The position numbers and the translations under genes are program-made. From the NCBI GenBank assembly GCA_963756455.1, contig CAVWNC010000003.1, forward strand, positions 930,001-994,000: 64,000 nt of DNA, written 5' to 3'. A model generated the notes under the pieces. That model searched no databases, was not told where the DNA came from, and saw nothing but the letters and a program-made list of their open reading frames with translations. This document shows positions 15,681 through 23,858 of this stretch, piece after piece. Each line of letters begins with the position of its first letter. Position 1 is the first letter of the stretch. The DNA comes from DASQPA01 sp963756455. Lineage in GTDB: Bacteria; Acidobacteriota; Thermoanaerobaculia; Multivoradales; UBA5704.

Positions 15681-17624
15681 CTATTCCACCTCCGCCCGGT
15701 TGCCCTTCTCCATCAGCCACTCCCGGCGGTCCCCGGCGCGGGACTTGGCGAGGAGCATGTCGATCATCCGGTCGCTCGCATGACCATCGGCATTACCGGT
15801 AGTACCGATCTCGCCGACATCGGCGGTATCGCCGGGCTCCAGAACGAGCTGGACGAGCCGGCGGGTCTCGGGGGCCATGGTGGTCTCCCGGAGCTGGAGA
15901 GGATTCATCTCTCCCAGGCCCTTGAAGCGCTGCACGTTGGGTTTCCCCGGCTTCTTCTCGGCCGCGATGCGATCGAGGATGCCCTTCTTCTCGCGGTCGT
16001 CGAGGGCGTAGTAGACCTCTTTGCCGACGTCGATCCGGTAGAGCGGCGGCATGGCGACGTAGATCCGACCGTCGAGCACCAGCCGCCTAAAGTGGCGGAG
16101 GAAGAGGGCGCAGAGGAGGGTCGCGATGTGGGCGCCGTCCGAGTCGGCGTCAGCGAGGATGCAGATCTTCCCGTAGCGGAGCCCCGAGACGTCCTCGGCG
16201 CCGGGGTCGACCCCGAGGGCCACGGCGATGTCGTGCACCTCCTGCGAGCCGAGCACCTGGGACGACTCGACCTCCCAGGTGTTCAGGATCTTGCCGCGGA
16301 GCGGCAGGATGGCCTGGAACTCCCGGCTCCGCGCCTGCTTGGCCGAGCCGCCGGCGGAGTCGCCCTCGACCAGGAAGAGCTCGGTCTGCCCGAGATCCTG
16401 GCTCGTGCAGTCGGCGAGCTTGCCGGGGAGGGCTGGGCCGGAGGTCACGGTTTTCCGCTTGACCTGCTTGCCGGCGCGCTGGCGGGCGACGGCGCTGTCG
16501 ATCGCCAAGCGGGCGATCTTCAGGGCGTCTTCCGTGTTCTGGTTGAGCCACAGGGCGCAGCTGTCCTGGGTCACTCCGGACACGAACGCCGCCGCCTCGC
16601 GCGAGGAGAGCCGCTCCTTGGTCTGGCCGGTGAACTGCGGGTCCTTCATGCGGAGCGACAGCACGTACGAGGCCCGCGCCCAGACGTCCTCGGGGGCGAG
16701 CTTCACTCCGCGCGGCAGGAGGTTCCGCAGCTCGCAGAACTCGCGGATGGCTTCCGTCAAACCGCCGCGAAAGCCGTTGACGTGGGTGCCGCCCTGCGGC
16801 GTGGGGATCAGGTTGACGTAGCCCTCGGTCACCAGGTCGGAATCGTCGGCCACCCAGGCGACCGCCCAGTCGACCTCCTCGTCGGCGCCCTGGAAGTGAC
16901 CGAGAAAAGGAATCTCGGGAACCAGCTCCGCACCCTCCAACTCGTCCAGGATGTAGGCCTTGAGCCCATCCTCATAGAGCCAGACCTCGTCGTCCTCCGG
17001 CGCTCCCTCGTGCGTGAAGCGCATCGTCAGGCCCGGGCAGAGGACCGCCTTGGCGCGCATTCCGTGCTTGAGCTTGGAGACGGTGAACTTGGGGCTGTCG
17101 AAGTACTTGGGGTCGGGCCAGAAGTGCACGGTGGTGCCGGTGTTGCGCTGGCCGACCGTCCCCACGACCTGGAGCTCGGAGGTCTTCTCTCCCCCGGCGA
17201 AGGCCATGTGGTATTCCTTGCCGCCCCGCCGCACCCAGGCTTCCAGGCGTTCGGAGAGGGCGTTGACGACCGAGACGCCCACCCCGTGGAGACCGCCGGA
17301 GAAGCGGTAGTTCTTGTCCGAGAACTTGGCTCCGGCGTGGAGGCGGGTGAGGATCACCTCGACGCCTGAGACCTTCTCCCCCTGGTGCTGATCGACCGGC
17401 ATGCCGCGGCCGTTGTCGGCCACCGAGAAGGAGTTGTCGGCGTGGAGGGTGACCGAGATCTCCGTGCAGTGCCCGGCGACGGCTTCGTCGACCGAGTTGT
17501 CGATCACCTCCTGCGCCAGGTGGTCGGGCTTGTCGGTGAAGGTGTACATGCCGGGGCGCTTGCGCACCGGCTCGAGCCCGGTCAGGACTTCGATGGCGGA
17601 AGAGTCGTAGGTCGGCGGCGGCAT
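15681..17624 (-). CDS. parE: DNA topoisomerase IV subunit B
   Basis: ATPase subunit of topoisomerase IV, 647 residues. GHKL motifs are visible: EVIDNSVDEAVAGHC, VADNGRGMPVD, GLHGVGVSVVNALSE and the QTKERLSSREA region. The Toprim part shows ELFLVEGDSAGGSAKQA and ICILADADSDGAHIATLL, and the tail has QRFKGLGEMNPLQL. A short insertion rich in Gly/Asp/Thr (DTADVGEIGTTGNADGHA, DNA about 15785-15835) interrupts the conserved C-terminal stretch before RMIDMLLAKSRAGDRREWLM; its DNA is a degenerate 9-nt repeat of the GCCGATGTC type. This is one of several such micro-insertions in the window. parE precedes parC in the operon. Confidence 0.94.
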   Translation of the reverse strand: MPPPTYDSSAIEVLTGLEPVRKRPGMYTFTDKPDHLAQEVIDNSVDEAVAGHCTEISVTLHADNSFSVADNGRGMPVDQHQGEKVSGVEVILTRLHAGAKFSDKNYRFSGGLHGVGVSVVNALSERLEAWVRRGGKEYHMAFAGGEKTSELQVVGTVGQRNTGTTVHFWPDPKYFDSPKFTVSKLKHGMRAKAVLCPGLTMRFTHEGAPEDDEVWLYEDGLKAYILDELEGAELVPEIPFLGHFQGADEEVDWAVAWVADDSDLVTEGYVNLIPTPQGGTHVNGFRGGLTEAIREFCELRNLLPRGVKLAPEDVWARASYVLSLRMKDPQFTGQTKERLSSREAAAFVSGVTQDSCALWLNQNTEDALKIARLAIDSAVARQRAGKQVKRKTVTSGPALPGKLADCTSQDLGQTELFLVEGDSAGGSAKQARSREFQAILPLRGKILNTWEVESSQVLGSQEVHDIAVALGVDPGAEDVSGLRYGKICILADADSDGAHIATLLCALFLRHFRRLVLDGRIYVAMPPLYRIDVGKEVYYALDDREKKGILDRIAAEKKPGKPNVQRFKGLGEMNPLQLRETTMAPETRRLVQLVLEPGDTADVGEIGTTGNADGHASDRMIDMLLAKSRAGDRREWLMEKGNRAEVE

Positions 17625-17740
17625 GCTGCGGTCAGAGTCTCCAGGGTTCTATGGAAGCCCGCTTCGGGCGGTCCTTTTCGGGTGGCTGATGATACAGGAG
17701 GCGCGCCTTCCGGGAATGGGACGTGTTCTCCGGTTCCCTC

Positions 17741-17769
17741 TTGACGCGACCCTCGCCGCCTGATAGCTT
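17741..17769 (+). promoter_or_regulatory. Sigma-70-type promoter TTGACG-17-TAGCTT
   Basis: TTGACG at 17741-17746 and TAGCTT at 17764-17769 are separated by 17 nt, 37 nt upstream of the DUF1579 start. The gene also has a strong AAGGAGGAAG ribosome binding site. Confidence 0.55.
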
Positions 17770-17805
17770 AGGCGTTAACCCAGCGTAATACAAGGAGGAA
17801 GAGAG

Positions 17806-18420
17806 ATGAAGATCCGTTCCGCCGTCGCCCCGCTCCTGCTCGCCGCCGCGCTCGTGCCCGCCGCCGTCCTCGCCCAGGGAGACCAGCCGAAGCCTCCCGC
17901 CCCACCCGGAATGAGCAGCGCGGACATGGAGGCCATGATGAAGGCCGCCACCCCCGGCGAGAACCACAAGCCGCTCCAGCGCTACGTGGGCGATTGGACC
18001 TACACGATCAAGATGTTTGCGGCGCCCGGCCAGCCGGCCATGCAGTCGGTCGGCACCATGCACGCCGAGCCCATCCTCGGCGGGCGGTACGTGCAGTCGG
18101 TCTACAAGGGCGATTTCATGGGCCAGCCCTTCGAGGGCCGCAGCACCGACGGCTACGACAACGTCGCCAAGCAGTACGTCTCCTCATGGGTGGACAACGC
18201 GGGCACCGGCATCATGAGCTCGACCGGGGCCTGTGATGCATCCGGCAAGTCGTTCACCTATACCGCCAGCATGCTCGACCCCACGTCCGGCAAGAAGATC
18301 GACACCAAGCAGGTGGTCACCTGGCTGGACGACAACACCTTCAAGATGGAGATGTTCATGGTCGATCCCGCGTCGGGAAAATCCACGAAGACGATGGAGA
18401 ACGTGGCGAAGCGGAAGTAG
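17806..18420 (+). CDS. Secreted DUF1579-family protein
   Basis: A 204-residue exported protein. Signal peptide: MKIRSAVAPLLLAAALVPAAVLA, cleaved before QGDQ. The mature part has the DUF1579 pattern: HKPLQRYVGDWTYTIKMF, MHAEPILGGRYVQSVYKGDFMGQPFEGRS shortened here to its core LGGRYVQSVYKGDF, then GYDNVAKQYVSSWVDN and KMEMFMVDPASGKSTKTM. The fold is expected to be a lipocalin-like beta barrel; the biological role of the family is not known. AAGGAGGAAG precedes the ATG. It is monocistronic and convergent with hemW, 12 nt away. Confidence 0.85.
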   Translation: MKIRSAVAPLLLAAALVPAAVLAQGDQPKPPAPPGMSSADMEAMMKAATPGENHKPLQRYVGDWTYTIKMFAAPGQPAMQSVGTMHAEPILGGRYVQSVYKGDFMGQPFEGRSTDGYDNVAKQYVSSWVDNAGTGIMSSTGACDASGKSFTYTASMLDPTSGKKIDTKQVVTWLDDNTFKMEMFMVDPASGKSTKTMENVAKRK

Positions 18421-18432
18421 GAGCCTCGCTCT

Positions 18433-19587
18433 TCAGGGTGTGATCTCGAACCCGCGCGCCAAGGAGTCGGCGATGGCGAGCCCCGCGAGGGTCGGCACGA
18501 TCCGGCTCCCCTCCACCGTGACCCGTGCGTCGGCGGCGAGTTGCGCGACGAAGGCGGCGTTTCTCGCCAGGATGTCGATCCCGTAGCGCTCGCGGATTCG
18601 GCCGAGATCGACCCCCGCGTAGGTACGGAAGCCGAGCATCAGCTCTTCGAGGGCGAGCTGCCCGGCTTCCAGCTCTTCTTCCCCAGAGACGGGTCGCTCT
18701 CCACAGGCGACCCGTGCTTGCCACTCTCCCAGCTGCCGCTCGTTCCACCAGCGCCGAGTCTCCGAGAAGGAGTGGGCGGAAGGGCCGAGCCCCAGGTAGG
18801 GGGTGTGGTCCCAATACTTCCGGTTGTGGCGCGACCGATGCTCCGGGGCACGGGCGAAGTTCGAGACCTCGTAGCCGGCCCAGCCGGAGTCGGCAAGGAA
18901 GGTGTGGGTCAAAAGGAAGAGATCGGCCTGGGCCGGCTCCGGCAGCTCGGCGAGCTGCCCCTTCTCCGCCAAACGCCCGAAGGGGGTTCCCTCGTGGACC
19001 GTCAGTTGGTAGCAGGAAAGATGGTCCGGGGAGAGCGCCACGGCCGTCTCCAGGTCCCGCCGCCAGGCCGTTACGTCCTGATCCGGCATTCCATAGATGA
19101 GATCGACCGAAACGGTATCGAATCCCGCCTCGCGCGCCAGGAGCACGCTCTGCCGAGCTTCTTCGGGGGTGTGCCGGCGACCCAGGAAGGTGAGATTGCC
19201 GGCGTCGAAGGATTGAATACCGAGCGAAAGAGTACGGACCCCGAGGCTCCGCCAGGCGGCCAGGCTCTCCACCGTCACGTCTTCGGGGTTCGCTTCGAGG
19301 AAGATCCAGGCTTCGGGATCGATGGAAAGAGAGCCGCGAAGGGCTTCGACGATCCGCGTCAAGTCGTCAGCCTCCAAGGCCGAGGGGGTGCCGCCTCCGA
19401 AGTAAACCGTATCGAAGGAGAAAGGCTCTCCGGACCACATGCCGGCTTCGGCGATGAGACTCGCCGCGAACTCAGCCCGCCGCCGCCGGCCGCCGGTCGT
19501 CACCGCGAAATCGCAGTAAGGGCAGATCTTCGAGCAGAAGGGGACGTGGAGGTAGAGGCCGGCTGATGGGGACTTTAGATTCGGCAT
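18433..19587 (-). CDS. hemW: Radical SAM heme chaperone HemW (coproporphyrinogen oxidase-like)
   Basis: Radical SAM protein thought to deliver heme to apoproteins; older annotations call it oxygen-independent coproporphyrinogen III oxidase-like. The 384-residue protein has GLYLHVPFCSKICPYCDFAV, whose CxxxCxxC binds the 4Fe-4S cluster, then VYFGGGTPSAL, LEANPEDVTVESLAAW, LGIQSFDAGNLTFLGRRH and DLIYGMPDQDVTAWRRDLE. The extra Cys of true HemN is absent (C-x-x-x-C-x-x-C followed by DF), fitting HemW. The C-terminal HemN-type domain ends LARGFEITP. ATG 19587 has no clear Shine-Dalgarno sequence; a MITE-like element begins 24 nt upstream. Confidence 0.9.
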   Translation of the reverse strand: MPNLKSPSAGLYLHVPFCSKICPYCDFAVTTGGRRRRAEFAASLIAEAGMWSGEPFSFDTVYFGGGTPSALEADDLTRIVEALRGSLSIDPEAWIFLEANPEDVTVESLAAWRSLGVRTLSLGIQSFDAGNLTFLGRRHTPEEARQSVLLAREAGFDTVSVDLIYGMPDQDVTAWRRDLETAVALSPDHLSCYQLTVHEGTPFGRLAEKGQLAELPEPAQADLFLLTHTFLADSGWAGYEVSNFARAPEHRSRHNRKYWDHTPYLGLGPSAHSFSETRRWWNERQLGEWQARVACGERPVSGEEELEAGQLALEELMLGFRTYAGVDLGRIRERYGIDILARNAAFVAQLAADARVTVEGSRIVPTLAGLAIADSLARGFEITP

Positions 19588-19610
19588 ATGGAAGGAATAC
19601 GCGGGTGCCG

Positions 19611-19809
19611 GCCTCGCCGGAGATAAATCTCCGGGCTATGGGGTGCGCCGGATAAATCCGGCTTCGCATGGACGTGGTCGCAGTGCCGGAACGTTGACAA
19701 ATCGATATGGATACGGCGTCAGGATGATTCCGTCCAAAGCCTTTCCGTGTCGCGAAGCCGGCTTCAGCCGGCGCAATGCATAGCCCGGAGATTGATCTCC
19801 GGCGGAGCC
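19611..19809. mobile_element. MITE/REPIN-like element with about 57-bp terminal inverted repeats
   Basis: Left arm 19611-19667 and right arm 19752-19809 are inverted copies with roughly 80 percent or more identity, separated by 84 bp of AT-richer unique DNA. Each arm is itself made of two short palindromes, CCGGAGATnnATCTCCGG and GCCGGnnnnnCCGGC, joined by GGGCTAT. The element has no ORF of its own and lies in the hemW-hflX intergenic space. The structure resembles non-autonomous REPIN or MITE elements mobilised by a transposase elsewhere. Confidence 0.7.
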
Positions 19810-19826
19810 GCGCCGAAGAAGATTTC

Positions 19827-21524
19827 TTAATACACCGGCCCCGCCTCGTATCGCTTGACCAGCGGCTCGTCCCGCCCCAGCCGTTCCTCGGCGGCGCGGA
19901 TCAGCTCCGCCATCCCCTGGCGCTTCGCCGCGGAGACCGCGACACCGTCGTAGCGTGCAAGCCAGGTCGCCACCCGCTCGGGTTCGACGAGATCGGCCTT
20001 GTTCAAGACCACCAGACGCTCGATCCCGTCGAGCTTCAGCTCTTCCAGGATGCGCACCACCGCCTCGTACTTGGGCTCCAGGCGAGGGTCGGAGACGTCG
20101 ACGACGTGGAGGAGGAGGTCGGCGTCGGCGAGCTCTTCGAGTGTCGCCCGGAAGGCGGTGACCAGATCCTTGGGGAGATCGGTAAGGAAGCCGACGGTGT
20201 CGGTCAGCACCACCTCGCCCTCCCGAGGGAAGCGCAGGCGGCGGCTCGTAGGGTCGAGGGTCATGAAGAGCTGGTTCGCGGCCTCGACCTCGCTGCCGGT
20301 GAGCGCATTGAGGAGCGTGCTCTTGCCGGCATTGGTGTAGCCGACGATCGAGAGCACCGGGATCTTCTCCTCCCGCCGCTTCCGCCGCCTCAGGTCGCGC
20401 TGTCGCGACAGACTCTCGATCTGCTTTTCGAGCGCGCTGATGCGGTCGCGGATGCGCCGCCTCCCCACCTCCATCACCGTTTCGCCCGGACCCCGGCCGC
20501 CGATGCCGCCCGCCAGGCGCGACAGGCCTGCGTCTCTCTCAGTCAGCCGCGGCAGGTCGTACTTGAGCTGCGCCAGCTCGACCTGGAGCTTGCCGTCGCG
20601 GCTCTTGGCGCGCTGGGCGAAGACGTCGAGGATGAGCTGGGTGCGGTCGATGGCTTTGAGGCCCGTGGCGTCCTCGAAGGCGCGCGACTGGCCGGGTTTC
20701 AGGTCGAGATCGAAGATGGCGACCGTGGCGCGGCTCCGCATGGCTTCGAGCACGATGTCCTGGAGCTTGCCGCTCCCCACCACCGTCCGCGGGTGGACCT
20801 GGGCGCGGCGCTGGCGGACGGTGCCGGCGATGGCGAGCCCCGCCGAGCGCACGAGATCGAGCGTCTCCTCGAAGTGCTCGTCGTCCGGATTCAAGCCGAT
20901 CACCAGAGCGCGCTCGCGATCGGTCTCCCCCGCCGCGGAGGTCACCCGCGCGAATTCGTCCTCCAAGGCGCGGATGGTCGCCTGGAAGTCGAAGTCGAGG
21001 CGGTAGAGCTCGGGGGCGGTGAGACGCTCGAACGGCTCGGCCGCCGGGGCCGCAGGGGTGGCCGGGGACTCGCCGGCCGGGGCCACTCCGGAGCGTGCCG
21101 CCCGGGGCGAGAGGTGGGCGACCTCGACTTTCCCGGGGAGCCCGTCGGGGAGGGCCTCGACCATCGCCACGAGGTCGAGCCGCAGGAGGGCGAGGTCGTT
21201 CAAGTCGTCGCGCGTCAGCGGCTCGCCGCGCAAGTGGGTGTGGACCAGGCGCAGGCCGCGGAAGCGGCTGAGGCCGCCGCGCAGGCGGCCGATGTCGGGG
21301 AGGGTCAGGCTGTGGGCGTCGCCCACGATGACATTCCGGACGGTGCCGTCGCGCGAGAGGAGCACCCCGACCTGGCGGTTGAGCTCCCGGGACAGCTCGG
21401 TCAGGTGGCGGGCGAGCTCGGGGGAGACCACCTGCTCGGGCGGCACCCGGCGGCGGAAGGTCCGTTCGAGCGCGCGGACCGCCGAAGTCTTGAGGCCACG
21501 GATGTCGCCGTCGATGTGCGCGAT
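19827..21524 (-). CDS. hflX: Ribosome-associated GTPase HflX, apparent non-AUG start
   Basis: GTPase that binds the 50S subunit and splits stalled ribosomes. Landmarks: HTHLRGEPLTRDDLNDLA, TVVGSGKLQDIVLEA, ELAQLKYDLPRL, GIGGRGPGETVMEVGRRRI, Walker A GYTNAGKSTLLNAL, LFMTLDPTSRRL, DTVGFLTDLPKDLVTAFRAT and NKADLV. The first ATG/GTG in frame is GTG 21446 (539 residues), but the conserved family N-terminus continues upstream in frame (IAHIDGDIRGLKTSAVRALERTFRRR) up to a TGA near 21537, with no ATG, GTG or TTG. The best initiation site is ATC at 21524, with TGAGGAG 8 nt upstream, giving 565 residues. A short Pro/Ala microsatellite insertion (ATPAAPAAE) lies in the N-domain. Confidence 0.9.
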   Translation of the reverse strand: MAHIDGDIRGLKTSAVRALERTFRRRVPPEQVVSPELARHLTELSRELNRQVGVLLSRDGTVRNVIVGDAHSLTLPDIGRLRGGLSRFRGLRLVHTHLRGEPLTRDDLNDLALLRLDLVAMVEALPDGLPGKVEVAHLSPRAARSGVAPAGESPATPAAPAAEPFERLTAPELYRLDFDFQATIRALEDEFARVTSAAGETDRERALVIGLNPDDEHFEETLDLVRSAGLAIAGTVRQRRAQVHPRTVVGSGKLQDIVLEAMRSRATVAIFDLDLKPGQSRAFEDATGLKAIDRTQLILDVFAQRAKSRDGKLQVELAQLKYDLPRLTERDAGLSRLAGGIGGRGPGETVMEVGRRRIRDRISALEKQIESLSRQRDLRRRKRREEKIPVLSIVGYTNAGKSTLLNALTGSEVEAANQLFMTLDPTSRRLRFPREGEVVLTDTVGFLTDLPKDLVTAFRATLEELADADLLLHVVDVSDPRLEPKYEAVVRILEELKLDGIERLVVLNKADLVEPERVATWLARYDGVAVSAAKRQGMAELIRAAEERLGRDEPLVKRYEAGPVY

Positions 21525-21547
21525 CTTACAATCTCCTCAATGGAGCG

Positions 21548-22210
21548 TTAATTGAGCGTGGGGGGAGAGTAGTACTCCTCGGGGGTCGTGGGTTCGAGCC
21601 CCATGCCCATCAAGGCGAGGAGCAGCTCTTCGCGAGCGGCAGGGTCGGGCGCTTCGAGGAGCGCCTGCTTCTCGGCGGGCGGGAAGGGGAGCGCCACGGC
21701 GAGGCCGTTGACCAGCGACACCCCCGGGAGAGCCCCCAGGAGATCGTAGTCGAGCTCCAGATGATGGGCCTCGCCGAACCCCTTGAGCGCCGAGAGCAGC
21801 CGGCCCGGCGACAGCGGGTGCTCGGTCTCTTTGAAATCCCCCTCGAAGCCCGAGTAGTCGACGACCGCCCGGCGATAGCCGCGGACGAGCGGCAGCTCCT
21901 GGCGCACCCGGAAGCGGGTCACCCCCTTCAAGAGCAGAAGGAAGCGCCCGTCCGCCTGCGGCTCGCAGCGTTCGATCCGCCCGGCGCACCCGACGTCGTA
22001 GAGCTCCGGGTTCTCGGGCGGCAGGTGGAGCGCCGGCCAGTTGTCCTGGCGCGGCACGAAAGGCTGAATCATCCCCACGTGGTGCCCCTCCCCCGCCGCG
22101 TCGGTCACCAGGTTCCGGTAGCGCGGCTCGAAGATGTTGAGCGGCAGGAAGTTCCCCGGCAGGAGGAGCGACCCGGTCAGCGGGAAGAGGGGGAGCGGGG
22201 AGGGGAGCAT
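21548..22210 (-). CDS. Lon-substrate-binding (LON) domain protein
   Basis: Stand-alone LON N-terminal domain protein of about 220 residues. Typical stretches are LPLFPLTGSLLLPGNFLPLNIFEPRYRNLV (given here only by its core LPLNIFEPRYRNLV), HVGMIQPF, LYDVGCAGRIERCEPQADGR and FLLLLKGVTRFRV. The C-terminal half is helical with LDYDLLGALPGVSLVNGLAV. ATG 22210 is chosen because LPSPLPLFPL follows directly, as in homologues; ATG 22225 is a possible alternative. The gene lies just upstream of hflX on the same strand with 23 nt between them, so they may be co-transcribed. Function of stand-alone LON proteins is unknown. Confidence 0.85.
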   Translation of the reverse strand: MLPSPLPLFPLTGSLLLPGNFLPLNIFEPRYRNLVTDAAGEGHHVGMIQPFVPRQDNWPALHLPPENPELYDVGCAGRIERCEPQADGRFLLLLKGVTRFRVRQELPLVRGYRRAVVDYSGFEGDFKETEHPLSPGRLLSALKGFGEAHHLELDYDLLGALPGVSLVNGLAVALPFPPAEKQALLEAPDPAAREELLLALMGMGLEPTTPEEYYSPPTLN

Positions 22211-22274
22211 GGAGACCTCTGGCATTTTTACGTCAACGTCTACGGCCGGAGGGCGCATTCCCAGATCGGCGCCT

Positions 22275-23756
22275 TCAGGGGCAGGCCTCGTGGCGGTCCT
22301 GGTGATGCAGACAGGTGATCATCTGGTAGCTCGACTTGAGCGCCGAGTTGTAGGCGCCGGCGAAGCTGCCGTTGTAGGTCGAGTAGTCGCAGGCCTCGCC
22401 GGCGAAATACAGCTGGTGGTCGATCGGTTCGGCCAGCTTCTGGCGCATCGCGGCCTGGCCCGGGAGAGCCGCCGAGTAGGCGCCGAGCGTCCACGGGTCG
22501 GCGCCCCATTCCGTGGTGCGGGCCTGGACCAGCGCCGCGCGAGCGTCGCAGCTGCACATGTCGCTCATCGCCGCCAGGGCCAGCTCGATCATACGGTCCC
22601 GGCCGTGCTCCGGCAGCTGTTCGAGCTCCCAGGCCCGCTTGCCGCCGAAAAATCCGATGGCGATCAGGGTTCCCATCGGCCGGAAGACGAACGCCATGTC
22701 ATCGTCTCGGCGGTCGAGGTCGCCGCCGTAGAGCAGCCAGGAGTTCTCGACCGGGGCGCCGTCCTTCTTGGGGAAGACGTCGGGCGTCTTGAATTCCAGG
22801 ATCACCTTGTCGAGGAGTCCCATCGGCAGGCCGCGGATCGCCGCCACCTTGCTGGGAGGAAGCGCGGGCTCGAACTGGATCTTTCCGGCGGCGAGGACTC
22901 CGGTCGACACCGTCACCAGCGCCATGCGCGCCGAGAATTGCTCTCCCTGCTTCGTTTCGACCGTCACCCCCTCCGGCTCGCGGGCGATCCGCGTCACCGG
23001 CGAGCTCAGGCGGACCTCCGGGAGCACCTCCTCGCCGTACTCCTCGACGAACGTGCCATAGCCGCGCTGTACGAGCACGTCCTCGCCGGCGAGAAACGCA
23101 CCGGCATCGACCGACGAGCTCTCCTCCAGCTCCACCGCGCTCTCCAAAGGCCCGGAATTCAGCGCGACGAGCTCGCGGAGCTTCTCGAAAGGCGGCGCTC
23201 CCGGCGCCACCGGCCCTCCCCCGGGCTCCTCCCGAGGCAGGTGATGGGCGGCCGCGTCGTCATGATCCTGGGACTTTTCGAGCGACTCCTCGAAGGCCGT
23301 GGTGATCCGTTCGAACCGCTCCTGGTCCTCGGGGCCGGCGAAATGGTGGTTGAAGAAGAGATGATGCGAGGCATCGACGTCGGTCTCTTGGGTGGCATAT
23401 CCGCTGCCGGTGATGATCGGCGTCAAGGGGTTGGTCTTAACGTTGTGAATCCAGGCTCCGCCCAGGTCGATCGGCGCGCTGAAGGTCGTTTTGTCCGTAC
23501 GGCCGCGCCCGCCGATGCGGTCGGTGGCTTCGAGAATCAGGAAGGAACGACCGGCATGCTTGAGATTCTTGCCGGCGGTGAGGCCGGCCATCCCAGCGCC
23601 GATGATGATCACGTCGTAGCGCTTCTCGACGAGAGGCGGCCGGGCCGCGGCAGGCGCCACGGGTTGGGGAGACGGTTGGGACGCGCACGCCGTCGCCAGG
23701 GCGAGGAGCGCGACCGGCACGACGCGAAGGAATCGGAACCAGGATCTTTGCACCAT
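22275..23756 (-). CDS. Flavin monoamine oxidase-family lipoprotein
   Basis: FAD-dependent amine oxidase family protein of 493 residues, probably anchored in a membrane facing the periplasm. A lipobox is visible in VALLALATACASQ, so the mature N-terminus would be a lipid-modified Cys. FAD-binding motif: YDVIIIGAGMAGLTAGKNL, then LEATDRIGGRGRT and GGAWIHN. The C-terminal FAD segment LYFAGEACDYSTYNGSFAGA matches monoamine/polyamine oxidases. An insertion of about 45 residues rich in Asp/His/Pro (KSQDHDDAAAHHLPREEPGG) lies between FAD and substrate domains. ATG 23756 has GGGGAGG 8 nt upstream. Substrate unknown; amine or amino-acid oxidation in the envelope is inferred. Confidence 0.85.
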   Translation of the reverse strand: MVQRSWFRFLRVVPVALLALATACASQPSPQPVAPAAARPPLVEKRYDVIIIGAGMAGLTAGKNLKHAGRSFLILEATDRIGGRGRTDKTTFSAPIDLGGAWIHNVKTNPLTPIITGSGYATQETDVDASHHLFFNHHFAGPEDQERFERITTAFEESLEKSQDHDDAAAHHLPREEPGGGPVAPGAPPFEKLRELVALNSGPLESAVELEESSSVDAGAFLAGEDVLVQRGYGTFVEEYGEEVLPEVRLSSPVTRIAREPEGVTVETKQGEQFSARMALVTVSTGVLAAGKIQFEPALPPSKVAAIRGLPMGLLDKVILEFKTPDVFPKKDGAPVENSWLLYGGDLDRRDDDMAFVFRPMGTLIAIGFFGGKRAWELEQLPEHGRDRMIELALAAMSDMCSCDARAALVQARTTEWGADPWTLGAYSAALPGQAAMRQKLAEPIDHQLYFAGEACDYSTYNGSFAGAYNSALKSSYQMITCLHHQDRHEACP

Positions 23757-23858
23757 GGGCGCGACCTCCCCGATTGAACCCTGATGACCAGCCACGGACC
23801 GCTCAGAAAGGATAGATACTACGGATCGAAGCGATTCTTCGGCAGGGACCGCGCGAAG

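Noticed and set aside
15678..15720. parC start at ATG 15720
   Set aside because: Would overlap the parE end by about 40 nt; ATG 15678 follows GGAGGTG and matches the usual ParC N-terminus.
19776..21551. Plus-strand ORF of 591 codons opposite hflX
   Set aside because: Shadow of hflX third-position GC; composition of Asp/Glu/Arg/Gly runs with no domain.
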